From NCBI GenBank assembly GCA_017524595.1, contig JAFXVI010000061.1:1-34092 (forward strand): DNA of 34,092 nucleotides, given 5' to 3'. Below are positions 23,660 to 31,916 of the stretch, one piece after another. Position 1 is the first letter of the stretch. Each line of letters begins with the position of its first letter. Source of the stretch: Lachnospiraceae bacterium. Its GTDB lineage: Bacteria; Bacillota; Clostridia; Lachnospirales; Lachnospiraceae. Made by a program: the position numbers and the translations under genes. A model generated the notes under the pieces. It saw only the letters and a list, made by a program, of their open reading frames with translations, did not search any database and was not told the DNA's origin.

Positions 23660-24844
23660 ATGCCAAATCGCGAAGAAAAGCGCAACCTTGAATCCATACC
23701 TGTAGGTTCCCTGAGGATGATACCGCTTGAAGGATGTATCGGACTGGGACGTAAGATCGATGAATACCTGGTTAAGTGGAGGACCGAGCGGGAGAATGAA
23801 CATAAGAATTCCCTGGCTTTTGCGGGATATCAGAAGGATTCATATATCCTGGATGCTATGATAAGCCGTTTCGGGACGGGAGAAGCCAAGGGAGTTATCA
23901 AGGAATCAGTCCGTGGAAGCGATCTGTACATCCTTGTCGATATCATGAATTACAGCCTGACCTATAAGCTGTGCGGAAATGAAAATCACATGTCTCCTGA
24001 CGATCATTATCAGGATCTTAAGAGGATAATAGCGGCTGTCGGCGGCAAGGCAAGAAGGATCACGGTCATAATGCCGTTTTTATATGAGAGCCGTCAGCAT
24101 AAGAGGAGTGCAAGGGAGTCGCTTGACTGCGCTCTGGCCCTTCAGGAAATGGTCAGGATGGGCGTTGACAATATCATAACATTTGATGCTCATGATCCAC
24201 GCGTTCAGAATGCGATCCCGCTGTCAGGCTTTGAGACAGTAAGGCCGGCATATCAGTTCGTAAAGGGACTTTTGGGAAATATTGATGACCTTAAGATAGA
24301 TGCAGAGCATATGATGATGATAAGTCCGGATGAAGGCGGAATGGAGAGAGCAATATATCTTGCCAATATGCTCGGACTTGACATGGGAATGTTCTATAAG
24401 AGGCGTGATTATACCAAGATCGTTAACGGACACAATCCGATAGTCAGTCATGAGTTCCTTGGTACTTCGGTAGAAGGTAAGGATGTGCTTGTGGTTGACG
24501 ATATGATCTCATCCGGTGACAGTGTGCTGGATGTTGCAAGACAACTTAAGAAGCGCAAGGCAAAGAGGATATTTATAGCTGCGACCTTCGGCCTGTTTAC
24601 AAGAGGACTTGAAGTGTTTGATACGGCTTATAAGGAAGGGATCATCGACAGGATACTGACAACCAATCTCGTATACCAGATGCCTGAGCTGCTTGAGAGG
24701 GAATATTATATAAGCTGCGATATGAGCAAGTATATCGCATATATCATAGATACTCTCAACCATGATACATCGATCTCGGATCTTCTTGATCCCTGCGAGA
24801 GGATACACAGTCTTGTTTCCAAATATAATGCGGAAAGAAGCTGA
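23660..24844 (+). CDS. prs: Ribose-phosphate pyrophosphokinase-like protein, long divergent form
   Basis: A 394-residue protein, longer than the usual ~310-320 residues of PRPP synthetase. The PRPP-binding loop is VLVVDDMISSGDS; the catalytic flexible-loop motif is present as FYKRRDYTKI; the segment VIMPFLYESRQHKRSARESL corresponds to the family's Arg-Gln-Asp region but is altered, and FDAHDPRVQNAIP replaces the canonical DLHA-type motif. Both ends carry extra sequence. It probably makes PRPP from ribose 5-phosphate and ATP, but the changes leave a specialised substrate or regulatory role open. ATG 23660 follows AGGA; GTG 23648, overlapping the loader stop, is an alternative. Confidence 0.75.
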   Translation: MPNREEKRNLESIPVGSLRMIPLEGCIGLGRKIDEYLVKWRTERENEHKNSLAFAGYQKDSYILDAMISRFGTGEAKGVIKESVRGSDLYILVDIMNYSLTYKLCGNENHMSPDDHYQDLKRIIAAVGGKARRITVIMPFLYESRQHKRSARESLDCALALQEMVRMGVDNIITFDAHDPRVQNAIPLSGFETVRPAYQFVKGLLGNIDDLKIDAEHMMMISPDEGGMERAIYLANMLGLDMGMFYKRRDYTKIVNGHNPIVSHEFLGTSVEGKDVLVVDDMISSGDSVLDVARQLKKRKAKRIFIAATFGLFTRGLEVFDTAYKEGIIDRILTTNLVYQMPELLEREYYISCDMSKYIAYIIDTLNHDTSISDLLDPCERIHSLVSKYNAERS

Positions 24845-24861
24845 TCATTCCGGAAAAATAT

Positions 24862-25701
24862 ATGCTTAGATTAGGAGAAATTCAACGCTTAGTCGTTGTT
24901 AAGACAGCAGATCACGGCGCATATCTTGCGCAAGATCGGAATGCAGACAGTGAACGTATTCTTCTTCCGATAAAACAGGTTCCGGAAGGGACGCATGTCG
25001 GGAGCGAGATAGAAGTATTCATATATAAGGATTCCAAGGACAGGCTTATAGCCACCGTAAACAGACCGCTTATCATGCTTAATGAGACAGCGGTTCTTAA
25101 GGTTAAGGAAGTAACAAAGATAGGCGCATTTCTTGACTGGGGACTGGAAAAGGATCTGCTCCTTCCGTTTAAACAGCAGACAAAGAAGCTCCATGTTGGA
25201 GAAGAATGCCTGGTGGCCCTGTATATAGACAAGAGCTCAAGACTGTGCCTTACTATGAATGTATATGAGTATCTTGACACTGACAGTAATTACAAGACCG
25301 GTGATGAAGTTGAGGGCAGGGTATACCTTATAAGTGATAATTTCGGGGCTTTTGTTGCTGTGGATGATGAGTATTCGGCTTTGATACCTTCTAAGGAATT
25401 GTATGGGGATGTTAAGGTCGGGCAAGTCATAAATGCGAGGGTGACCGAGGTTAAGGAAGACGGCAAGCTCACACTCAGTATTCGGAAGAAAGCGTATATC
25501 CAGATGGATGAAGATGCCGTGCGCGTCATGGAAGTGATAGACGCTTTTGACGGCGTTCTTCCGTTTAACGACAAGGCTTCTCCCGAGACGATAAAGCGCG
25601 AGTTCAACATGAGCAAGAATGAGTTCAAACGCGCAGTAGGCAGGCTGTATAAGGAACGCCGCATCGAGATAACAGATAAGTCTATTCGAAAGCTGAAATA
25701 A
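24862..25701 (+). CDS. cvfB: S1-domain RNA-binding protein, CvfB-like
   Basis: A 279-residue protein built from S1-like beta barrels in its first two-thirds (for example TKIGAFLDWGLEKDLLLPFK and FGAFVAVDDEYSALIPSKE, each with the Gly-Ala-Phe core) and a C-terminal winged helix (IKREFNMSKNEFKRAVGRLY). This is the CvfB/YitL layout; the Staphylococcus member affects virulence gene expression through RNA binding. The start ATG has only a weak GGAAA upstream. It lies 17 nt after the PRPP synthetase-like gene and is probably in the same transcript. Confidence 0.88.
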   Translation: MLRLGEIQRLVVVKTADHGAYLAQDRNADSERILLPIKQVPEGTHVGSEIEVFIYKDSKDRLIATVNRPLIMLNETAVLKVKEVTKIGAFLDWGLEKDLLLPFKQQTKKLHVGEECLVALYIDKSSRLCLTMNVYEYLDTDSNYKTGDEVEGRVYLISDNFGAFVAVDDEYSALIPSKELYGDVKVGQVINARVTEVKEDGKLTLSIRKKAYIQMDEDAVRVMEVIDAFDGVLPFNDKASPETIKREFNMSKNEFKRAVGRLYKERRIEITDKSIRKLK

Positions 25702-25732
25702 AGCAGGGAAAGCAGGTCAGACCAGGATAAGG

Positions 25733-25760
25733 TTTACAAATCCCCAAAACGTGTTATACT
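25733..25760 (+). promoter_or_regulatory. ridA: Promoter of ridA
   Basis: TTTACA (25733-25738) and TATACT (25755-25760) are 16 nt apart, and the -10 carries a TGT extension. Transcription would start near 25767. Downstream, AAGGATC (25784-25790) and GATCCTT (25793-25799) form a tight 7-bp palindrome that could be an operator or a leader hairpin. Confidence 0.6.
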
Positions 25761-25825
25761 GTGTAGATAAATCACGCGGGTTAAAGGATCAGGATCCTTA
25801 AGAAAGGGTCATAAGGGAGAGTGAA

Positions 25826-26209
25826 ATGGACAAGAAGATAATTAGCACAGATAAGGCTCCGTCAGCAATAGGACCGTACTCTCAGGCGGTTGAAACAGGC
25901 GGAATGATCTTTACTTCCGGTATGATACCTGTCATTCCTGAAACAGGTGAAATAGTCACAGGCATTGAGGCGCAAGCGAAGCAGGCGCTTAACAATGTAA
26001 AATCATTGCTTGAGGCTGCCGGAAGCGGTATGGATAAGGTAATAAAGACAACGGTATTTATCAAGGATATGAATGATTTTGCCAGAGTAAACGCCGTGTA
26101 TGAATCCTTCTTCGATAAAGAGGCAGGATATCCTGCAAGGAGCTGTGTCGAGGTAGCAAGGCTTCCGAAGGATGTTCTTATCGAAATGGAGGCTGTTGCT
26201 CTTAAGTAA
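25826..26209 (+). CDS. ridA: RidA family enamine/imine deaminase
   Basis: A 127-residue protein of the YjgF/YER057c/UK114 family, usually a trimer that hydrolyses reactive enamines produced by PLP-dependent dehydratases. Family marks include APSAIGPYSQAVETGGMIFTS, QAKQALNNVKSLLEAAGSGM, and PARSCVEVARLPKDVLIEME with the active-site arginine in PARS. Length is typical. It has its own promoter and is followed by a hairpin terminator, so it is probably monocistronic in part. Confidence 0.95.
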   Translation: MDKKIISTDKAPSAIGPYSQAVETGGMIFTSGMIPVIPETGEIVTGIEAQAKQALNNVKSLLEAAGSGMDKVIKTTVFIKDMNDFARVNAVYESFFDKEAGYPARSCVEVARLPKDVLIEMEAVALK

Positions 26210-26223
26210 GGTAGTTGACAGCA

Positions 26224-26264
26224 TGCCCTTTAGATGATCAAAGATATGTAAAGGGCAGGTTTTT
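26224..26264 (+). terminator. Hairpin terminator after ridA
   Basis: TGCCCTTT (26224-26231) pairs with AAAGGGCA (26250-26257) around an 18-nt loop and is followed by GGTTTTT. It ends about 15 nt before the next gene, so it may act as a partial terminator or attenuator. Confidence 0.6.
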
Positions 26265-26280
26265 AAGAAAGGAGAATATT

Positions 26281-26514
26281 ATGAAAGTAACAAAGATCAA
26301 CGACATTCAGAAGTTTTTCGCGGTAGTTGATGAGTGTAAAGGTAAGGTGGAACTCGTAACAGGTGAGGGCGACAGGCTTAACCTTAAGTCAAAGCTGTCA
26401 CAGTATGTTTCACTTGCTAATATCTTTTCAGATGGCACTATCGAAGAACTTGAGATAGTAGCTTATGAGCCGGAAGATATTGACAGGCTTGTTAACTTTA
26501 TGGTTAACGCTTAA
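26281..26514 (+). CDS. Small HPr-like protein without the phosphorylatable histidine
   Basis: A 77-residue cytosolic protein preceded by AAAGGAG. The central part (KGKVELVTGEGDRLNLKSKL followed by SQYVSLANIFSDG and TIEELEIVAYEPEDIDRLVN) lines up by eye with HPr of the phosphotransferase system: the NLKS motif and following helix match, and the ending resembles the HPr C-terminal helix. The N-terminal HARPA-type segment with the active histidine is absent. It may be a regulatory or degenerate HPr-fold protein. The resemblance is my reading, not a search result; the function is unknown. Confidence 0.7.
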   Translation: MKVTKINDIQKFFAVVDECKGKVELVTGEGDRLNLKSKLSQYVSLANIFSDGTIEELEIVAYEPEDIDRLVNFMVNA

Positions 26515-26525
26515 GCGGTCCTGCA

Positions 26526-27518
26526 ATGAAGGACAGGGACGTAAAACGGGTTAATGTATTTTTCTTAAGCCTTGTGTTACTGCACATTGCTGCATCGGTG
26601 GTCGTATCGATGCTTAGCATTAGTGCAGTAAAGATCGGAACCTTTGGCACGCTGATGTTTACGCAGCTGCTAATCATGGTTCCGTCTTTTATTTTTCTGA
26701 TCTTATTCAGATGTGATCTGTCAGAGTGGGTTCCGCTTAAAAAGTTACGTTCTGGTACGGTTGCTCTTGTTATACTGTTCACATTTATGATAATGCCGTT
26801 CATAGGCCTCATAAATGTATTTTCACAGCTGTTCACGACCAATACTGCAGTGGAGATGTCAGGCGGATTTATGGAAATGCCTGTCGTTGTAACAGTTATT
26901 GTCGTGGGGTTTTTCGGACCGTTCTGTGAGGAATTCACATTCAGGGGGATAATATTCAGCGGTCTTAGGAAGCAGGGATATGTATTTGCGGCAGCGGTTA
27001 TGAGCGCTGTGTTTTTTGGCCTTATGCACCTTAATCTTAATCAGTTAAGCTACACTCTGGTGCTTGGGGTGATGTTCTCTCTGCTGGTTGAGGCCACCGG
27101 GAGTATATGGGGTTCGATCATATCGCATGCGGTCATTAATACATGGAATGTTCTGCTTATGATCATTTTCGATAAGATGGACACAATGTCGAATGCTGAT
27201 CTTTACAGTATGTCCCGGGAACTTATCACGACTGATATGAAGCTTGAATCTATGGGTATTTTGCTTGTTTTATCCGTGCTCGGCGTAGCTGCAGCAACAG
27301 GGACGTTCATTGCGATATGTCGCAATGAGGGACGTTTTGATAATGTCATTTCCATGTTTTATAAACCGGAGCAGGGAGGGGTAGAAGCTAAAGAGAGCGC
27401 ATCATCAGTAAGGCTCGTGACACTTTCCGGTTATATTGCTATAGGGATATGCCTGTTCGTGATATTCTTTTTGGAAAAAGTTGTAGTGTGGGTACAGAAC
27501 AATATTCCCGGTAAATGA
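26526..27518 (+). CDS. CPBP family intramembrane metalloprotease
   Basis: A 330-residue polytopic membrane protein with about eight hydrophobic segments. The family motifs are present in order: FCEEFTFRG (the EExxxR motif), FGLMHLNLNQ (Phe-x3-His) and the final HAVINTWN histidine/asparagine motif. Members cleave prenylated proteins in eukaryotes and contribute to bacteriocin immunity or maturation in bacteria; no bacteriocin gene is visible here. It starts 11 nt after the HPr-like gene with no good Shine-Dalgarno, which suggests translational coupling. The C-terminal third carries a glycine/serine-rich cytosolic loop and a last membrane segment. Confidence 0.88.
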   Translation: MKDRDVKRVNVFFLSLVLLHIAASVVVSMLSISAVKIGTFGTLMFTQLLIMVPSFIFLILFRCDLSEWVPLKKLRSGTVALVILFTFMIMPFIGLINVFSQLFTTNTAVEMSGGFMEMPVVVTVIVVGFFGPFCEEFTFRGIIFSGLRKQGYVFAAAVMSAVFFGLMHLNLNQLSYTLVLGVMFSLLVEATGSIWGSIISHAVINTWNVLLMIIFDKMDTMSNADLYSMSRELITTDMKLESMGILLVLSVLGVAAATGTFIAICRNEGRFDNVISMFYKPEQGGVEAKESASSVRLVTLSGYIAIGICLFVIFFLEKVVVWVQNNIPGK

Positions 27519-27548
27519 AGAAAACAGATTGTGTTCTGTAAACATAAT

Positions 27549-27603
27549 ACAAGGGAACGGCTCGCTGTGTTCAAGAATCGGATACAGGAAGCCGTTCCCT
27601 TGT
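27549..27603 (+). terminator. Bidirectional terminator between convergent genes
   Basis: ACAAGGGAACGGCT (27549-27562) pairs perfectly with AGCCGTTCCCTTGT (27590-27603), a 14-bp stem with a 27-nt loop that contains a further CTGT/ACAG pairing. It lies between the CPBP gene on the plus strand and the YjfB-like gene on the minus strand and can serve both. Confidence 0.7.
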
Positions 27604-27626
27604 GTTTATAGGATGATGAGAAATAA

Positions 27627-27821
27627 TTATAAGGAAATATCAATGTTTCCGCCAACTGCCGGATTTACCGACTGTTCCATCATTTTTGTCATTGAATCGC
27701 CCAAATCCGAGAACGTATCCAAAGACTTGTCCAGCATTGCTACGCTGAAATCGCTCATTACCTTGTTCTGTGACATTGCCATTGATAATGCGGGAATGTC
27801 GATCATAGGTGTTATTTCCAT
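27627..27821 (-). CDS. YjfB-family small protein (putative motility protein)
   Basis: A 64-residue protein with the YjfB pattern: MDIPALSMAMSQ-like start, a middle helix (VAMLDKSLDTF), KMMEQSV and the ending NPAVGGNIDISL. In Bacillus and Clostridia these small proteins are annotated as putative motility proteins because some are controlled with flagellar genes; their biochemical role is not known. The start is fixed by GGAGGTGA (plus-strand 27826-27833) at ideal spacing. Convergent with the CPBP gene. Confidence 0.85.
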   Translation of the reverse strand: MEITPMIDIPALSMAMSQNKVMSDFSVAMLDKSLDTFSDLGDSMTKMMEQSVNPAVGGNIDISL

Positions 27822-27885
27822 AGCTTCACCTCCATTTGCAGCTATTCACATACAAAATAGTATCCTAAACAATTGCTACACATGA

Positions 27886-27914
27886 ATTATAGCACACAAT
27901 AACACATTTGTATA
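27886..27914 (-). promoter_or_regulatory. Promoter of the YjfB-like gene
   Basis: On the minus strand TATAAT (27886-27891) is preceded by a TGC extension, and TATACA (27909-27914) lies 17 nt further upstream. The perfect extended -10 indicates housekeeping-type transcription starting near 27879. I see no flagellar sigma-D element, which would be TAAA with GCCGATAA. Confidence 0.6.
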
Positions 27915-27956
27915 GATAAGTGACAAAAAATATATATGAAAATCAACCAAATCTCG

Positions 27957-30626
27957 TCACTCATTATTGTTGATTATTAACTTATACATTTTAAGCCTGT
28001 ATCGGTCAAAACGCAGTACTCCGACGTATTCCATCGAGTATCCCTTGTTTTCAAGTTCATTGATATAAGCGGCATATCCTAAGTTACCTATAGGAAGCTC
28101 GGTGGCTGTTTCGGATTCGTAGCCGTCCATTACAGCTATCCATACATTGCCGTCTCCTGCGGCACTTACCGCCTCATTAAGAGACTCATAATTTATCAGC
28201 CCTTTCCTGTAGAAAGTCAGGCACCATGCCAGCTCTTCATAATCTTCCAGTGTATACAGGGAATCGCCATCCTTGACATTATCAGCGAGCCATTTTATGG
28301 TCTCATCGGCATCGGGTGCATATTCACTTGTGTATGCCTGTGTATAGGAATAAACACCCGTCAGCAGTTCAAGCGCTATTACGGCATAGACAAGGGGCTT
28401 CTTGAGTGAGGCGGCCTCTACTGAGAAGAACAGCCATATAAGGCCGAGTGAGAAGAACAGATACCTGTCTACGAATATATTCGCAGACATCATCTTGCTC
28501 ACAAAGGTGCCGAACAGGAGAACGCCGTAATAAAGCATGAAGCAGCACATCATGAACCAGTCTTTTATTGTTTTGTCCCTGCGTATGCATAACCGTATGA
28601 ACAGAGCGATGCAGGTAACAAAGAGGAGTATGGAAAACGGAGTGAAACCAACCGTGAACGGATACCGGCAGTATTTTATAAATACCTTGAACGTAACATC
28701 CGGCATTGAGAAATACTCGCCTACGCTGTGCAACTGCTTAATGGTTACAACAAGACACGGTATATACAAAATGATCGTTACTGCAAGGCAGATCGCGAAG
28801 TTAATAAGGTTGACAGGATATTTCTTCTTCTCCTTCTTTTCGCCATCTAAACTGTCATCATCGTCGGTATCTTCATCATCTTCATCATCTTCTTCGTCAT
28901 CTTCGTCATCGGCCTCATCGTCTTCTTCCTCGTCAACATCTTCATCATCGTCAGCATCATCTTCCGGATCATCTGCTTCCTCGCTGTCATATTCATCATT
29001 GCGGTCATAATAATCTTCATCATCGTTATTATAGACTCTGTCATTATAGTCATCATCGGATTCATTTTCTCTTGCAGAGTCATCATATTTATTGTTATCT
29101 TCCGCATCGTCATCCTTGAAATTCATATGCCGAAGGATAGCATAGATAAGGAGGCAAAGATATACAAAGCCAACCGCGACAAAGGCGAAATGATGTGAAT
29201 AGCCGGCGAGAACGCTCGAAAGTATGAATAATATCCAGTTCTTTATGCGCGGCTCTACCAGTACTTCATAGGCAAATATCCCTGATGCCGTGGCAAACAG
29301 GAATCCGAGACTGTACATACGGATCTCCACTCCGTAGAACATCATATTAGGCATTACTATAACTGCTAGAATAAAGATATATGAAACCAGCGCACCAAAG
29401 CGTTTCCTCACGACAGTTGCGCCCAGTATCATTGTAAGTACAATGGGCACGGCACTGGTCAGCTTCATGACCGTGATCGTATATCCGAATATATCGGTAG
29501 ACAGTTTTAATATGATATTATAAAGTGGCGGCAGGGTATCGGCCATTGAGCGTTGCAGTACTCCGGCCATATCCGTATCTATGAGGGAAGCCGTAAAGGC
29601 TTCATCCAGCCATACATTATTATTAAAGGTAAGCGAAGCATATACTACAGTGCCAATGATGACAAGCAGCCATGCGATCATGACTTCGGGAGTAATACTG
29701 CGCCTGAAATTTATAAGGATCTCAATGAAACTTATAAAGCCTTTCCTGAAGCTTGTCAGTATCTTTCCTAATATGTTTTCTTCGTCATCATCGTCCTCAT
29801 CCTCGTAATCATCATCTTCGTCATCATCATCTTCATTGTTGTCGCCTTCTTCGCCATCATCCTCTTCAACGCCATCGTCATCGGGTTCTTTCTGTGATGT
29901 TACTTCTTTATCATCGTCCTCATCTGATATAACATTACTGTTCTCTTCTTTATCCGGAGCAGTGTTTCCGCTTTCTCCTGTACCTTTTTCGGCGTCATTA
30001 TTTTCAATACCTTTTAGCTTTATGCCACGCGTGTTAAGCCTTGGACCTTTCCTTATCCTTGGCACATCATTATTAGTCTTATTCTCATCCGTCTTTGTTT
30101 CACTGTCTTTTTTGTTATCCGTATCTGTTTCTGTTTTTACAGTATCGTCTGGTCGTTCTTCTGCCGGTTTATTCGTTTCTGCAGTCTTTTTGACCGATTG
30201 TTTCTCTTTGGCAGGTTCATTGTTATGCTTATCATTGTTTGCAGGGATTTCAGCCTCCTGCGTTTCAACGTCTTTGGGCTTAACGATCCTTGTATTCAAC
30301 CTGATAACGGGCCCCTTTTTGCTCCCTGTATCGGAAGATGCGTTTTGAGGCGTGATGATCTTATTGTTTATCCTGATATTTGGATTCAGCCTTAGGGTAG
30401 GAACAGGTTTTTTTTCGTTAGAATCGGGAACTGAACTGCCCCCTGTAGCAGCGCCTGAATCAGGAGACTTCTGTGCATCGGGAGCTGCGGTTTCCGGTGC
30501 ATTTTCAGCCACTTCTTTGTTTTGGGGGATATTATGATCAAGTCTGAGGACAGGGTTGGGCCTTTTGACAGGATTAACTGTAGTATCGGTATTTTGTCCG
30601 CTGTTGTTTTTTGATCCTTCGCTCAT
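27957..30626 (-). CDS. Polytopic GT-C-type glycosyltransferase with hyperacidic cytoplasmic tracts
   Basis: An 889-residue membrane protein. Residues 1-205 are hydrophilic and contain four short related motifs around PVLRLD (25-30), PTLRLN (76-81), PVIRLN (106-111) and GPRLN (194-198). An almost pure Asp/Glu tract covers about 230-283. The membrane part starts near 313; just after the first span comes WLDEAF (about 338), the acidic first-loop motif of ArnT/PMT-type GT-C enzymes, then about ten membrane spans. A second Asp/Glu-rich loop at about 505-600 interrupts them, flanked by basic residues, so both tracts are probably cytoplasmic. The C-terminal end is a soluble extracellular domain. GT-C enzymes use polyprenyl-phosphate sugars; donor and acceptor are unknown. 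The ATG at 30626 follows GGAGGG. Confidence 0.8.
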   Translation of the reverse strand: MSEGSKNNSGQNTDTTVNPVKRPNPVLRLDHNIPQNKEVAENAPETAAPDAQKSPDSGAATGGSSVPDSNEKKPVPTLRLNPNIRINNKIITPQNASSDTGSKKGPVIRLNTRIVKPKDVETQEAEIPANNDKHNNEPAKEKQSVKKTAETNKPAEERPDDTVKTETDTDNKKDSETKTDENKTNNDVPRIRKGPRLNTRGIKLKGIENNDAEKGTGESGNTAPDKEENSNVISDEDDDKEVTSQKEPDDDGVEEDDGEEGDNNEDDDDEDDDYEDEDDDDEENILGKILTSFRKGFISFIEILINFRRSITPEVMIAWLLVIIGTVVYASLTFNNNVWLDEAFTASLIDTDMAGVLQRSMADTLPPLYNIILKLSTDIFGYTITVMKLTSAVPIVLTMILGATVVRKRFGALVSYIFILAVIVMPNMMFYGVEIRMYSLGFLFATASGIFAYEVLVEPRIKNWILFILSSVLAGYSHHFAFVAVGFVYLCLLIYAILRHMNFKDDDAEDNNKYDDSARENESDDDYNDRVYNNDDEDYYDRNDEYDSEEADDPEDDADDDEDVDEEEDDEADDEDDEEDDEDDEDTDDDDSLDGEKKEKKKYPVNLINFAICLAVTIILYIPCLVVTIKQLHSVGEYFSMPDVTFKVFIKYCRYPFTVGFTPFSILLFVTCIALFIRLCIRRDKTIKDWFMMCCFMLYYGVLLFGTFVSKMMSANIFVDRYLFFSLGLIWLFFSVEAASLKKPLVYAVIALELLTGVYSYTQAYTSEYAPDADETIKWLADNVKDGDSLYTLEDYEELAWCLTFYRKGLINYESLNEAVSAAGDGNVWIAVMDGYESETATELPIGNLGYAAYINELENKGYSMEYVGVLRFDRYRLKMYKLIINNNE

Positions 30627-30656
30627 GCTGCCCTCCACAGAAGAAAATACTCTTTG

Positions 30657-30685
30657 ATTGTATCGTTTTTGGGCGGAATTTTCAA
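30657..30685 (-). promoter_or_regulatory. Promoter of the acidic glycosyltransferase gene
   Basis: On the minus strand TTGAAA (30680-30685) and TACAAT (30657-30662) are exactly 17 nt apart; each matches five of six consensus bases. Transcription would begin near 30650, giving a leader of about 24 nt. The gap is divergent with the regulator gene starting at 30806. Confidence 0.65.
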
Positions 30686-30805
30686 CTTTTAGGCAAAATT
30701 CACAAAAAATGTAACAAAACGGTAACTTTTGTCCTTTATTTTTGGGCAATATTGTATTAAAATATCTGTGTATGGGTAAAAATAATAACCCGAAGGAGAA
30801 GGGAT

Positions 30806-31894
30806 ATGATATCTAACCAAATTCTGCAGACCACAATAGACGGCCTGAAGAACATTACGAAGATGGAGTTGGGGGTAATAGATACAGAGGGTAAGATATT
30901 GGCGGCCACTTTTAAGGAACCGATTGATTTTAAGGTGGCAGCAGGCGATTTTACTCAGTCACCTGCAGACAGTCAGGAGATACAGGGGCACCAGTTCTTT
31001 AAGGTGTTTGATGAACTCCAGCTGGAATATATCGTGGTGGCACAGGGTGGATCGGAGAATGCGTATACGGTAGGCAAGATCGCGGCTTTTCAGATACAGA
31101 ATCTGCTGATCGCATACAAAGAGAGGTATGACAAGGACAACTTTATTAAGAATCTTCTGCTTGACAATCTGTTGTTGGTTGATATTTATAATCGTTCGCA
31201 GAAGCTGAGGATAGAAACAGATGTGCGGCGTGTGGCCATTGTTGCCGAGTCGGTAAACGATAAGGAGAACAACAGCCTTGAGAGCTTAAGAAATCTGTTT
31301 TCCGGAAGGGTCAAGGATTTCATTACGGCGGTGGATGAGGACAATATCATCGTGATCCGTGAGATGGCGCCAAACGAAGGGTATGATGAGGTTGCCAGGG
31401 CAGCAGGCCAGATATATGAATTATTTGCATCGAAGGGACTTAAGAACCTTCATGTATCATACGGTACGATCGTAAATGAGATACGGGAGGTGAGCCGTTC
31501 ATATAAGGAAGCAAAGATGGCGCTTGATGTAGGAAGGATATTCTTTGACGAGCGCAATGTAATAGCTTACAGCGAACTGGGAATAGGCCGTCTTATATAT
31601 CAGCTTCCTATACCTTTGTGCAAGATGTTCATAAAGGAAATATTTGATGGAAAGTCACCCGATGACTTTGATGAGGAAACGATAACGACTATCAACAAGT
31701 TCTTTGAGAACAGCCTGAATGTTTCAGAAACGAGCCGTCAGTTGTACATCCACAGGAATACGCTGGTGTACAGGCTGGATAAGCTCCAGAAGACAACGGA
31801 TCTGGATCTCAGGGTGTTTGAGGATGCGATCACGTTTAAGATCGCTTTGATGGTTGTTAAGTATATGAAATATATGGAGGATTTTGATTTTTAA
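30806..31894 (+). CDS. PucR/CdaR-family transcriptional regulator
   Basis: A 362-residue protein. The N-terminal third looks like a sensory domain (IDTEGKILAATFKEP), the centre resembles the GGDEF-like domain of CdaR regulators (about residues 140-255), and the C-terminal helix-turn-helix of the PucR type is clear: INKFFENSLNVSETSRQLYI followed by HRNTLVYRLDKLQKTTDLDL. CdaR-type proteins often sense sugar acids; this one sits 22 nt before ftsE, so a link with cell-wall or envelope state is more likely here. AAGGAG precedes the ATG. Its own promoter is weak (TAAAAT at 30758-30763 without a good -35). Confidence 0.85.
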   Translation: MISNQILQTTIDGLKNITKMELGVIDTEGKILAATFKEPIDFKVAAGDFTQSPADSQEIQGHQFFKVFDELQLEYIVVAQGGSENAYTVGKIAAFQIQNLLIAYKERYDKDNFIKNLLLDNLLLVDIYNRSQKLRIETDVRRVAIVAESVNDKENNSLESLRNLFSGRVKDFITAVDEDNIIVIREMAPNEGYDEVARAAGQIYELFASKGLKNLHVSYGTIVNEIREVSRSYKEAKMALDVGRIFFDERNVIAYSELGIGRLIYQLPIPLCKMFIKEIFDGKSPDDFDEETITTINKFFENSLNVSETSRQLYIHRNTLVYRLDKLQKTTDLDLRVFEDAITFKIALMVVKYMKYMEDFDF

Positions 31895-31916
31895 TTCCAA
31901 GGGGAGGGAAGTATAA

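Noticed and set aside
26215-26220. Perfect TTGACA just after ridA
   Set aside because: No acceptable -10 lies 16-18 nt downstream, and the downstream bases form the terminator stem.
27529-27885. 118-codon plus-strand frame opposite the YjfB-like gene
   Set aside because: It runs through the terminator and is opposite a well-supported small gene with a strong ribosome-binding site.
28537-29010. Plus-strand open frame rich in serine opposite the acidic loop of the glycosyltransferase
   Set aside because: It is the antisense reading of the Asp/Glu repeat (GAT/GAA become Ser codons), lacks a ribosome-binding site, and the minus-strand frame has clear membrane and family features.
28850-29110. 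CRISPR-like or tandem-repeat array from the TCATCATCTTCG pattern
   Set aside because: The repeats are imperfect, in frame, and encode Asp/Glu codons without spacers, so they are coding microsatellite-like sequence.
29836-30348. Plus-strand Ser/Phe-rich open frame opposite the N-terminal half of the glycosyltransferase
   Set aside because: Same antisense effect over low-complexity coding sequence; no start signal or family resemblance.
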